Shown here piece after piece: positions 10,657-17,958 of a stretch of 64,000 nucleotides of DNA (position 1 is its first letter; every line of letters begins with the position of its first letter). Made by a program: the position numbers and the translations under genes. The stretch comes from Paenibacillus cellulosilyticus (GTDB lineage: Bacteria > Bacillota > Bacilli > Paenibacillales > Paenibacillaceae): positions 237,593 to 301,592 of the forward strand of contig NZ_QGTQ01000004.1 in assembly GCF_003182255.1 (NCBI RefSeq), read 5' to 3'. The notes beneath the pieces are model-generated. The model was not told where the DNA came from, did no database searches, and worked only from the letters and a program-made list of their open reading frames with translations.

Positions 10657-12627
10657 CTACCAGCGAACCTCTGGCAGAGGGGTGAACATCAGTGAGAGCG
10701 GCAGATTGCCGCCTGGTGCGATCATAAAGATAAGTTCGACTGTCTCTTCCGTATTGCCGGTCCGATACAACACACCCGCCTCATTGGAATCGGAAATGAT
10801 CGGAGTCGATATCGGCAGCGTGACGAGCTTGCCGTTCACGAGGAACGCGCCCATGTAGTACCCACCACGTGGATTAAGCGAGATGAGCGTACGTGGTGCA
10901 ACATGCGACAGCTTCATTTTGTACATTACACCGAAGTTGCCTTTGTTAATCTCCAGGTTGCCTGTCAAGCCATCATAACCAGTCAAATACGGATCCAGCT
11001 TGCCATCACCAATAACGAGCCGCTGCGCTGTATTGCCTAGCGTTTCATTGATTTCGATTGAACGGTTCGTACCATCAAACGTGCCGCGTACGTGAACATC
11101 ACGTTCAAGATACGTCAGGTTCGGGAGCTCAGTAACCGGGTTTTTACCGTCCTTCACGACAACAACATGGAACTCCAACCTTTGATCGGTTACGAGATCA
11201 GCGAAAGCCGAGATAACTTCATTCTGCTTAAGCGCCTTCTGGGAGATCATCGGCAATATTTCCTTCGTCTCACCAGGCTTGACGGTCTGCCAAGTCGTAG
11301 CAGGATTGGAAGCGAGCGACGTCAGGTAGCGAGCGGTCGACATTTTGCCCGTAGCCGATACTTGTGTATTCGGTCCGCCCATACCCGTTGCGCCGGTACC
11401 TACGTTCGCCGTTACGCTGCCGTAGTTCGTTGCAAGCAAGTATATTTTGACCGGTTCACCCGTGTTATTCAGGTTATGGAACATGAAGCGAATGTCACCT
11501 ATCAGTTGATCCTCGTAACCAATTCCTTCGCGAACTAGCGTCTCTGGGCTGTTGCTGCGCACCATCTGAGCCGGCTCCGATACTGGCGTGTACGAAACAA
11601 CGGGATAAGTCAGAACAGTCGATCCACTAATAGCATATTTCTCGCCCACCGCCGTGTAGAGGCGGTTATACTCATCGCGAGTATACAGCACTTCACTGGA
11701 AACCGTAATGTTCTTCGTTAATTGCGAAGTCAGACCATGGCGGTCCGTTACTTCGAGTGTTACTGGATATTCGCCGGCAGCGAAGAACACGCTCTCGTTA
11801 CCCGACCATTTCGTCGATTCGATCGCATTCTCATCGTCCGTGCTCTTGTCGGTGTACAAAATGTTCTCGCCAATGCGATATACCGTCTTATCGGTTGTGA
11901 AATCCGCTACTGGTGCTTGGTTCGGAGCTTTAACCTCGATTGTTACCGAATACGGATCGCTCCATACCCCATTGCCGTCTTGCACTTGACGCGTAATCGT
12001 ATGCTTGCCTGCTTCTTGGAAAATATCCTCGCGCCCGCTCCACACTTCATTCACGATGCCAGTTCCGCTAGGAACAACCGACTTATCGACATACTGCACC
12101 TGCGTCTGCTGCGCATAAATCTCGGTAGGCGTTACCTCGAATGCTGCAGTCGGCGCCTTAGGCGCTGTCGACCAAGAGAGCGTCATCGTCGTTCCGACAA
12201 GCGACAGCTTGGCACCTGTGAGGATCGACCATGATTTAACTGGAATCATGAACGAACCTTGCTGGTTAATCGCCGGTCCGGTCAGCGCCGTTGCGACACC
12301 ATCCTTCGTAACGGCAGCCGAGTTCGGCTTGAAACGAAGCTCGACTCCATCCTTAGAAGTCGCGATCGACTCCTTCGTCGGAGCGTTGTACGTGACTTTG
12401 TAACCGAATTCAACAGCAATCGCCTTCAGTGGGATATACGAAACGCCGTTAATGAACGTCAGCGGCTGTGCAGCCGTCGTCTTCACACCATTGTGCACAA
12501 TTGTTGTACTATTCTTGACCATCGTCAGCGTATCCGTGACTGAACTTGCTGCGTTCAGAGAGGGCGCATCTACTACCATCTGCATCCAAAACAAAGATAA
12601 GAGCAACAACCATTTGAGCTTTTTCAA
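10657..12627 (-). CDS. Secreted stalk-domain protein with PKD-like repeats
   Basis: 656 residues. A signal peptide (KKLKWLLLLSLFWMQMVVDAPSLNA) is followed by a copper-amine-oxidase N-terminal type stalk domain (about 35-150, with TFINGVSYIPLKAIAVEFGY and GSFMIPVKSW). Next come two PKD/Ig-like modules (about 155-310, each with a TDKTVYRIGENILYTDKS-like strand pattern) and an unrecognised C-terminal half of about 340 residues. It is probably cell-wall or surface associated. No catalytic residues are visible and copper binding should not be assumed. The start is TTG with AGGAG upstream. Confidence 0.75.
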   Translation of the reverse strand: MKKLKWLLLLSLFWMQMVVDAPSLNAASSVTDTLTMVKNSTTIVHNGVKTTAAQPLTFINGVSYIPLKAIAVEFGYKVTYNAPTKESIATSKDGVELRFKPNSAAVTKDGVATALTGPAINQQGSFMIPVKSWSILTGAKLSLVGTTMTLSWSTAPKAPTAAFEVTPTEIYAQQTQVQYVDKSVVPSGTGIVNEVWSGREDIFQEAGKHTITRQVQDGNGVWSDPYSVTIEVKAPNQAPVADFTTDKTVYRIGENILYTDKSTDDENAIESTKWSGNESVFFAAGEYPVTLEVTDRHGLTSQLTKNITVSSEVLYTRDEYNRLYTAVGEKYAISGSTVLTYPVVSYTPVSEPAQMVRSNSPETLVREGIGYEDQLIGDIRFMFHNLNNTGEPVKIYLLATNYGSVTANVGTGATGMGGPNTQVSATGKMSTARYLTSLASNPATTWQTVKPGETKEILPMISQKALKQNEVISAFADLVTDQRLEFHVVVVKDGKNPVTELPNLTYLERDVHVRGTFDGTNRSIEINETLGNTAQRLVIGDGKLDPYLTGYDGLTGNLEINKGNFGVMYKMKLSHVAPRTLISLNPRGGYYMGAFLVNGKLVTLPISTPIISDSNEAGVLYRTGNTEETVELIFMIAPGGNLPLSLMFTPLPEVRW

Positions 12628-12762
12628 AAAATAACGACTCCTTTATCTCTACTTCATCCTATCCGTCCTACTTGGACGTGATTGAGTAGGTAAAGGTTGC
12701 GAAAAATCGTCAGGTTGTCACGATTTTGACACAAAAGATATACGAATGCTTAACAATTCGAA

Positions 12763-12984
12763 TTAACCATTGACTTTCATGTTAATCACAAAACTTAGTG
12801 CCATGGCAGCAAACATCACAATTGCGAGGATGCCAATCGTTCTACGAAACCGGATCGACGCGGACAGCCGAGCTTGTCCAACCTCCATACGTCTGCCTTC
12901 CGTTACCGAACGGTGGGCAAACAGAAAGGTGATAGCGCTGACAACAAACAAAATATTCGTAAAGAACCAAATTCCCGACCACAT
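12763..12984 (-). CDS. Small hypothetical membrane protein
   Basis: 73 residues beginning MWSGIWFFTNILF, with two hydrophobic helices (about 3-21 and 48-68) separated by a basic loop (HRSVTEGRRMEVG...). The ATG at 12984 has TAAGGATG upstream; the longer open frame to 13062 runs through an inverted repeat and lacks a ribosome binding site. The family was not recognised. Confidence 0.55.
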   Translation of the reverse strand: MWSGIWFFTNILFVVSAITFLFAHRSVTEGRRMEVGQARLSASIRFRRTIGILAIVMFAAMALSFVINMKVNG

Positions 12985-13175
12985 ATGTACATCCTTACCC
13001 CCTAGAGATATGTGCTGTAAAATGACAAAACCTCTACCGAGTCCGCCTGTAGAAGCGGCCACGTTTAGAGGCAGGATTCATCGCTAGCAGAGCTGCCAAT
13101 TCCAGCATCCGATAGCGGTTTGTTTACGATGGAAGGCGCCAAGCTGGCGCCCTGTCTGCACCTGATATTCGTCCG

Positions 13176-13376
13176 TCAGACGAACCAGGTATTCAGAATA
13201 ATTCCGAACACGACTGCACTAATGACTGCTCCCCCAAAAGAGAACCAACCTGAGCGGAAGCGCAGCTGAAACATCTTAAGAATGCCCAAGCTAAGCAAGG
13301 AGAAAATGAGCATAATAAAAACCGCTCCGACTACGAATAAGGCAGGCGACACGCTGCTGACGTCGACTAGAGTCAT
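13176..13376 (-). CDS. Small hypothetical membrane protein
   Basis: 66 residues with two hydrophobic helices (about 14-34 and 45-64) around a basic loop (KMFQLRFRSGW). The ATG at 13376 is supported by GGAGG seven bases upstream; a TTG two codons earlier overlaps that site. Two GC-rich inverted repeats follow (13134-13153 and 13023-13070), one of which may terminate the transcript. Function unknown. Confidence 0.55.
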   Translation of the reverse strand: MTLVDVSSVSPALFVVGAVFIMLIFSLLSLGILKMFQLRFRSGWFSFGGAVISAVVFGIILNTWFV

Positions 13377-13548
13377 TGACAATCCTCCATCATCACTATA
13401 TCTCGCTACATTATAGCGGAACGTCGGGAGCGTTTCCAGTAGCGCTAGTGAAGAATTGATGACGATTGCTAGAAACTAGGCGAAACGGCTTACGCCGCCC
13501 ATTATAAAGTGCAGTAAGTTTTATTCCGGAGAAATATGAGAAATACGT

Positions 13549-13968
13549 CTAGTAACGAATCGGTGTTTCGTAATAACGGCGGTCGAACGGCTTTTTGCGA
13601 AGCTTAATCTGAAGGACGCCATCTTGACACAATGCACGGCAGACTCGAGGATATACCTGCTTCGGCAGCTCGATCGTCTCCCTTTTTTGTTCCGGCAATC
13701 CCTCTATTCTGATCCGATCCTCCCGGACGAACAGACGCAGCGAGGATGGATGAACACCACGCGGAAGTTTCCATTTGATGACGATAAAGTGATGAGTTTC
13801 GAACGTCTCCGCATTGCTGCTGCCAGGCATCGCAGGCTTCTCTGGCATCGCATTAGCCATCATCGACTTCACGTATCGTTCAACCCAACCGGTATCCTTC
13901 AGCGCCTCGAACCCGCGAGGAAGCTGCTGTTTCTTCATCCACTGCTCCATATCATCCCACTTCACCAT
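13549..13968 (-). CDS. Hsp20-like (alpha-crystallin fold) protein, probably spore-associated
   Basis: 139 residues. An amphipathic N-terminus (MVKWDDMEQWMKKQQLPRGF) precedes an alpha-crystallin-type beta-sandwich: ETHHFIVIKWKLPRGVHPSSLRLFVREDRIRIEGLP, then DGVLQIKLRKK, then a short tail. Such proteins in Bacillus include spore coat and germination factors (CotM, GerT). The divergent gerP operon next door supports a coat role here, as an inference. It lacks the classic C-terminal IXI motif, so chaperone activity is doubtful. Confidence 0.65.
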   Translation of the reverse strand: MVKWDDMEQWMKKQQLPRGFEALKDTGWVERYVKSMMANAMPEKPAMPGSSNAETFETHHFIVIKWKLPRGVHPSSLRLFVREDRIRIEGLPEQKRETIELPKQVYPRVCRALCQDGVLQIKLRKKPFDRRYYETPIRY

Positions 13969-14070
13969 GAGCTGTCCCCTCCTGCTCTCGGCCGCCGAAT
14001 CGTCTCTACCCTATATTCTTATGCTGCAATGGGCATGTGCGGAACCAATGGGCGAATGCCGCATACGATA

Positions 14071-14260
14071 ACTTATATTGCGTGTTCAAAAAGTTCGGTT
14101 TTCAGCACCGAGAAGGTTGGATCAAGCGGAATGAGGATCGCAGCGTAGTGGTTTGCTACGTGAGAACCGGAAGTCGCAGCTTCATCCAGGATTCGATGCC
14201 GAATACACTTCTTGTGATACTTCGTGATCAAAAGCGAGCTGTTTGAACAACCACTTATAT
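14071..14260. repeat. MITE-like element with imperfect inverted ends
   Basis: About 190 noncoding bases between the Hsp20-like gene and gerPA. The left end (TGTTCAAAAAGTTCGGTTTT) and the reverse complement of the right end (TGTTCAAACAGCTCGCTTTT) match at about 16 of 20 positions; ACTTATAT is present outside both. The interior contains the small palindrome CGTAG-TGGTTTG-CTACG. A near-identical copy of the right end stands alone at 26278-26316. No transposase is present. I infer a non-autonomous mobile element. Confidence 0.6.
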
Positions 14261-14291
14261 GGAATCGCCAGACAAGGAGGTGGAAGACCGT

Positions 14292-14531
14292 ATGCCCGCA
14301 GTGGTAGGCTTCGTCAACATTACAAGCATCGGCTCCAGCGGAATCGTCCAGTTCGGTGATGCCGTGCAAGTATCACCGTCCAGCGCATCCAAGACTTATG
14401 CAGGAGCAGGTTCATTCTTAACAGGCAGCTTAGCAAACTCGAACAATGCGCTGAGTGCAACGAACACGATTGACCCAGACGTACAGGACAATACGCAGAA
14501 TAACGTTGCAAGCGGAGTTAATGCAATATGA
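14292..14531 (+). CDS. gerPA: Spore germination protein GerPA
   Basis: A small spore inner-coat protein needed for germinants to pass through the coat. The 79 residues open MPAVVGFVNI and contain GIVQFGDAVQVSPSSASKTY and a SATNTIDPD motif near the end, the GerPA/GerPF pattern. The ATG at 14292 has AAGGAGGTG nine bases upstream; a longer frame starts inside the ribosome binding region. First gene of a five-gene run with overlapping or abutting frames; expression should be mother-cell specific. Confidence 0.9.
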   Translation: MPAVVGFVNITSIGSSGIVQFGDAVQVSPSSASKTYAGAGSFLTGSLANSNNALSATNTIDPDVQDNTQNNVASGVNAI

Positions 14532-14740
14532 GCAATTGGACGATTTATCAGCAGATTACGATTCAGCAGTTGCGCGTTCAGAGCGTATCCAACAGCTCTG
14601 TACTGCAAGTAGGCAGTGCAGGCTCGATCCGATCACTGTCTCAGTTATACAATTCTGGCGGATTCACAGGTCCAGCACCTCAGTTGGGCCAAGAAACTGA
14701 GAATCCGCTATCCTTCGTCCCACTGCCTAATCCGACATAA
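14528..14740 (+). CDS. gerPB: Spore germination protein GerPB
   Basis: 70 residues, overlapping the gerPA stop by four bases (ATGA). MSNWTIYQQITIQQLRVQSV followed by SNSSVLQVGSAGSIRSLSQL corresponds closely to Bacillus GerPB, including the GSAGSI motif. The tail is short and proline-rich. It works with the other GerP proteins in the coat permeability pathway. Confidence 0.92.
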   Translation: MSNWTIYQQITIQQLRVQSVSNSSVLQVGSAGSIRSLSQLYNSGGFTGPAPQLGQETENPLSFVPLPNPT

Positions 14741-14759
14741 CAATGCGAGGTGCATGGGC

Positions 14760-15563
14760 ATGGCTGTTACGAACAACAACGGACTTTACGGCCAGCCCGC
14801 CGCTTCAGCGGCGGAGCAGACGGCAGGTGCTGCATGGCCAGGATGGCCGACATGGGTAAACCAAGTTCAGCAGACGCTGCGGCATCAACAAGAGCAAATC
14901 ACTATGCTTCAGAAACGTGTCGACATGCTGATGACGCAAGTGAAGGCTGCAGAAGCGAGACCAACGTATCATATTGATAAAATCGAGTATCAATTCGATC
15001 AATTGAAAATAGAAAAATTAGACGGAACGCTTAATATCGGTATCCAACCGTCTGGCGATGGCAGCGAAAGCGATATTGACCAGTTCATCGTCCAACAGGC
15101 GAAAAAAGGGGCTGCCGGACCAACTGGCGCCGCAGCAGGTGCGAATGGAGTCGGTACGGGAGAGCCAGGCTCGCTTAACAGCAAGCCGAACGTATTCCCT
15201 TCGGCTGGTCCCGCTTCGATGCAAATGCCTCCTCCATTCGGAACGGTACAGACGCGGGTGAACGAATATTTGGATCAGAAGGCGCCTATGTCACTCGTCC
15301 ATTTTGAACAGGAGCTCAATGTCCCTCTTGATCCGTATCATCGACGTATTGTGATCGAGGATATTCGGCGTCAAGCACCGACACGTATCCAATTCTATAT
15401 GCAGCAGGCTGCTCAAGGTGAAGACATTACAGAGGCAGACACCACAGCGCTCGAGGATCAGGTTACCGCGAAGACGATTCGCGATGTCGATATGGCGATG
15501 CGGCAGTACTTATCGAAACTATCGAGCGGCAGCGAAGCAGGAGGAGGCGTAATTACGGTATGA
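14760..15563 (+). CDS. gerPC: Spore germination protein GerPC
   Basis: 267 residues, longer than most GerPC proteins (about 200). It has a Gly/Ala-rich start (MAVTNNNGLYGQPAASAAEQ), a coiled-coil (about residues 40-70), the conserved TYHIDKIEYQFDQLKIEKLD and GTLNIGI, then a low-complexity Gly/Ala linker that probably accounts for the extra length, and a C-terminal helical segment. The ATG at 14760 is seven bases after GAGGTG. The next gene overlaps the stop. Confidence 0.88.
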   Translation: MAVTNNNGLYGQPAASAAEQTAGAAWPGWPTWVNQVQQTLRHQQEQITMLQKRVDMLMTQVKAAEARPTYHIDKIEYQFDQLKIEKLDGTLNIGIQPSGDGSESDIDQFIVQQAKKGAAGPTGAAAGANGVGTGEPGSLNSKPNVFPSAGPASMQMPPPFGTVQTRVNEYLDQKAPMSLVHFEQELNVPLDPYHRRIVIEDIRRQAPTRIQFYMQQAAQGEDITEADTTALEDQVTAKTIRDVDMAMRQYLSKLSSGSEAGGGVITV

Positions 15564-15808
15564 TTTTTTATGTTGTCAATCAAGGACTTCAGGTTGGTTC
15601 AATCGAGGTGCTTGGTGTGTCCAGCTCATCGCTGCTGCAGGTCGGCGATAATGACACGGTCTCGCTCTTCTCGATGTTCGACACGCCACCAGAGTCGGTT
15701 GTTGTGGGCCAGCTTGTTGCACTCCAGCTGCCTGAGGGCGCTGAAGAAGCTGAAGGCGAAAGGTTCCCGCCAAGTCCGAGTCAGCCCGTCAACCTATCAT
15801 TCGGATAA
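15560..15808 (+). CDS. gerPD: Spore germination protein GerPD
   Basis: 82 residues, overlapping gerPC by four bases. MIFYVVNQGLQVGSIEVLG, VSSSSLLQVGDNDTVSLFS and FDTPPESVVVG follow the Bacillus GerPD pattern; the acidic, proline-rich tail is longer than in Bacillus. Part of the coat permeability operon. Confidence 0.9.
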   Translation: MIFYVVNQGLQVGSIEVLGVSSSSLLQVGDNDTVSLFSMFDTPPESVVVGQLVALQLPEGAEEAEGERFPPSPSQPVNLSFG

Positions 15809-16284
15809 TGTTCCCGCGCATTACATTCACCATTCCAGGCGCGAACCTGCCTCCGCCTGTTTTCCTAGATCTAGACTACGATAATTCTCGCGTGTCGGAA
15901 GTACAAGGCATACATCTTCTTAACATCTCCCAAGCCGGGGTCATGCAGCTGGGCGACCGATCGGAGTCGAATTCGATGCTGCGTGCAATCGCCCTCCAAC
16001 GTCAAGAGGACCATCCCTACGCAGGCGACGTGTTCTTCGAATCGTATTTGATTTTCTCTCGGCCTATCCCGGATATTGTAGATGCGGATGACGATGACAG
16101 CGTTGTACAAACATACCGGCTTAATCAGAATCCGTGCATCTCGGTTGGGTGCATCCATATAACAAGCGCTGGCGCCGCATCGCAAATTGTCATCGGACGA
16201 GGACAAACCCATCGTGCCGAATCAAGAATTAAACACATCCGTCAATTCGCCGGCAAAAAGCCGCTGCCGCCGATCTGTCCTTGA
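15808..16284 (+). CDS. gerPE: Spore germination protein GerPE
   Basis: 158 residues. Its ATG shares a base with the gerPD stop (TAATG). Motifs include RVSEVQGIHLLNISQAGVMQ and GDRSESNSMLRAIALQR, as in GerPE, and a second hydrophobic patch ISVGCIHITSAGAASQI near residue 120. It is the last recognisable gerP gene; no gerPF is found in the 219 bases that follow. Confidence 0.87.
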   Translation: MFPRITFTIPGANLPPPVFLDLDYDNSRVSEVQGIHLLNISQAGVMQLGDRSESNSMLRAIALQRQEDHPYAGDVFFESYLIFSRPIPDIVDADDDDSVVQTYRLNQNPCISVGCIHITSAGAASQIVIGRGQTHRAESRIKHIRQFAGKKPLPPICP

Positions 16285-16503
16285 TAACCTTTATTTAGCC
16301 CGGGTGTTCGATCGTACAGACAAATCCCCCAGGCGATTAACATATAGGGCACTACGCCGCTTGATTCATGCGACTGCAGCGGCGGTGCAAACGCCCAATT
16401 CGATGCAATGCGGGATAAACGTCCATAACATTCCTCCACGTCCGACATACATTAGCATTGTGAGTTAAACCTTCACACAGAACCATTTAGGAGGTCATGA
16501 ACT

Positions 16504-16656
16504 ATGGGATACCCTGTTGCAGGAGCAGCTACAGGTCCAGCATACGGATACGGCGGCGTCGGCGGCGCCGGTGTCGGCGGATTTTGCACTAGCATCGGCG
16601 TTATTCTCGTTCTCTTTATCCTGCTCGTCATCGTTCTCCGCGCTATCCACCTCTAA
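16504..16656 (+). CDS. YjcZ-family small sporulation peptide
   Basis: A 50-residue peptide: a Gly/Tyr/Ala-rich head (MGYPVAGAATGPAYGYGG) followed by one hydrophobic helix (SIGVILVLFILLVIVLRAI) and a short end. This is the YjcZ type of tiny sporulation membrane peptide. The ATG follows AGGAGGTCATGAACT, a strong site. It is followed at once by a strong terminator and preceded by the gerP operon, which fits late-sporulation expression. Confidence 0.8.
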   Translation: MGYPVAGAATGPAYGYGGVGGAGVGGFCTSIGVILVLFILLVIVLRAIHL

Positions 16657-16686
16657 TCCGAGCGGATCTCATTTGCAATGCATAAA

Positions 16687-16722
16687 GGGCTTTCGTCCGC
16701 GTCACACGCGGGCGAAAGCCCT
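16687..16722 (+). terminator. Terminator after the YjcZ-like gene
   Basis: GGGCTTTCGTCCGCGT and ACGCGGGCGAAAGCCC form a long GC-rich stem with a three-base loop. It probably also protects the convergent fucU transcript. Confidence 0.8.
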
Positions 16723-16770
16723 CTATGCTGTCTCTATTTATACCTGGAAGGAACATGATGCGGCTTCGCT

Positions 16771-17199
16771 TTAAAGCACGCAGCCCTTCTTCACAATAAT
16801 GTTGGCATACTGAGCCCGCTCGCTGGTTGCAACAATCGCATATGCCTGCTTTGCACGCTCATAGAACGCGAATCGTTCCAGCTCTTCAAGCATAATCGTT
16901 TTACCTTCGTGCTTCTCTGTGAGCGCAGCGTATTGCTCCCAAATAACCGGAACAACCGGATCGCCAGGGACGACGCCCATGACAGCTGCAGGCTGGTTCA
17001 CATACTGATCGAGCGGAAGCAAGCTGAGTACCGCGTCCAGCACTTCTGGCACGCCATGCCCGTCCAACCGGACAAGCCGCTGCGCGTGGCTTGCTGCTGG
17101 GAAGTTGCCGTCAGCGATCACCAGCTCATCTCCATGGCCCATCTCCATTAGTATTTTGAGCAATTCTGGCGATAAAATTGGCGGTATTGATTTCAGCAT
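16771..17199 (-). CDS. fucU: L-fucose mutarotase (RbsD/FucU family)
   Basis: Interconverts alpha and beta anomers of L-fucose (and possibly other sugars) in the cytosol. The 142 residues match FucU more closely than RbsD: MLKSIPPILSPELLKILMEM, GHGDELVIADGNFPA with the active-site His, and C-terminal RFAFYERAKQAYAIV followed by TSERAQYANIIVKKG. No fucose isomerase or kinase is nearby, so the physiological sugar is open. It lies 50 bases downstream of an acetyltransferase gene. Confidence 0.88.
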   Translation of the reverse strand: MLKSIPPILSPELLKILMEMGHGDELVIADGNFPAASHAQRLVRLDGHGVPEVLDAVLSLLPLDQYVNQPAAVMGVVPGDPVVPVIWEQYAALTEKHEGKTIMLEELERFAFYERAKQAYAIVATSERAQYANIIVKKGCVL

Positions 17200-17249
17200 G
17201 TTGACAAGAGTCCCCCTAAATTATGAAATACGTTCCCAAAATCGGTCGG

Positions 17250-17750
17250 TCAGACTTTCCTGCCCATAATCACAATATCCCGCTCCGCTCCATCCATCTC
17301 GCAGACGCCCGGGAGCAATCCCCATTGCTCAAAGCCGAATTTGTTCAGCAGCTTCAAGCTTGGCCCGTTATGACCGAAGACGAAGCCAAGCAGCGTCTTA
17401 ATTCCCAGCTCACCGCTGCTGCTAACGGCTCGATCCAGCATGATGCTGCCGATGCCTGTTCCTCTGCTCTTCTCCGAGATATAGATACTGAATTCGGCGG
17501 TCGCATGATAAGCCGGACGGCCATAATAGGGCTGGAAGCTCAACCAGCCAATAATTGTTTCCCTGCTTCGCGCAACCCAGATCGGGCGTGTTTTCCAGTC
17601 TCGATTATGGAACCACGGCAAGCGGCTTTCCACCGTTACCGGCTCCAGATCGGCTGTCACCATACGGCTCGCTACGGTAGAATTATAAATCTCGACGATC
17701 GCAGGCAGGTCACTCTCTTCTGCTCTCGTGATGTTAATATCGATTCCCAC
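17250..17750 (-). CDS. GNAT N-acetyltransferase, phosphinothricin-acetyltransferase-like
   Basis: 166 residues from a GTG at 17750 that follows [25 protein letters not shown] starts the GNAT fold, and the acetyl-CoA loop is [15 protein letters not shown]. The pattern (W of [44 protein letters not shown]) is that of the PhnO/PAT-like group, which acetylates small amines. The substrate is not known from sequence. The longer ATG frame at 17819 lacks a ribosome binding site. Confidence 0.8.
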   Translation of the reverse strand: MGIDINITRAEESDLPAIVEIYNSTVASRMVTADLEPVTVESRLPWFHNRDWKTRPIWVARSRETIIGWLSFQPYYGRPAYHATAEFSIYISEKSRGTGIGSIMLDRAVSSSGELGIKTLLGFVFGHNGPSLKLLNKFGFEQWGLLPGVCEMDGAERDIVIMGRKV

Positions 17751-17867
17751 TGCTACTCGCCTCCTCTGAATAGGTACATGTACTTCGTTATTATCGCATA
17801 GTTGTACGATTGGCTCCAATGTACGGAAATGCTCCTTTATTGCACAAATCGTTCAATCCTGACACAA

Positions 17868-17908
17868 AAAAAAAAGAGCTGAACAGTATCACTTTCCCTG
17901 TTCAGCCC
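17868..17908 (-). terminator. Terminator of the glycogen operon
   Basis: GGGCTGAACAG and CTGTTCAGCTC pair around a short loop and are followed by a nine-base T-run on the leftward strand, 50 bases past the GH15 stop. Confidence 0.88.
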
Positions 17909-17958
17909 TCTAACCCGTCCACGCCCACCGCAACACGTCGGCTCAGCCTCCTGCTTTA

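Noticed and set aside
14073..14369. A 98-codon minus-strand open frame across the MITE-like element.
   Set aside because: It covers inverted repeats and runs antisense into gerPA; the composition is that of noncoding DNA.
16242..16448. A 68-codon minus-strand open frame after gerPE.
   Set aside because: No ribosome binding site before its ATG, it overlaps gerPE, and it resembles no family I recognise.
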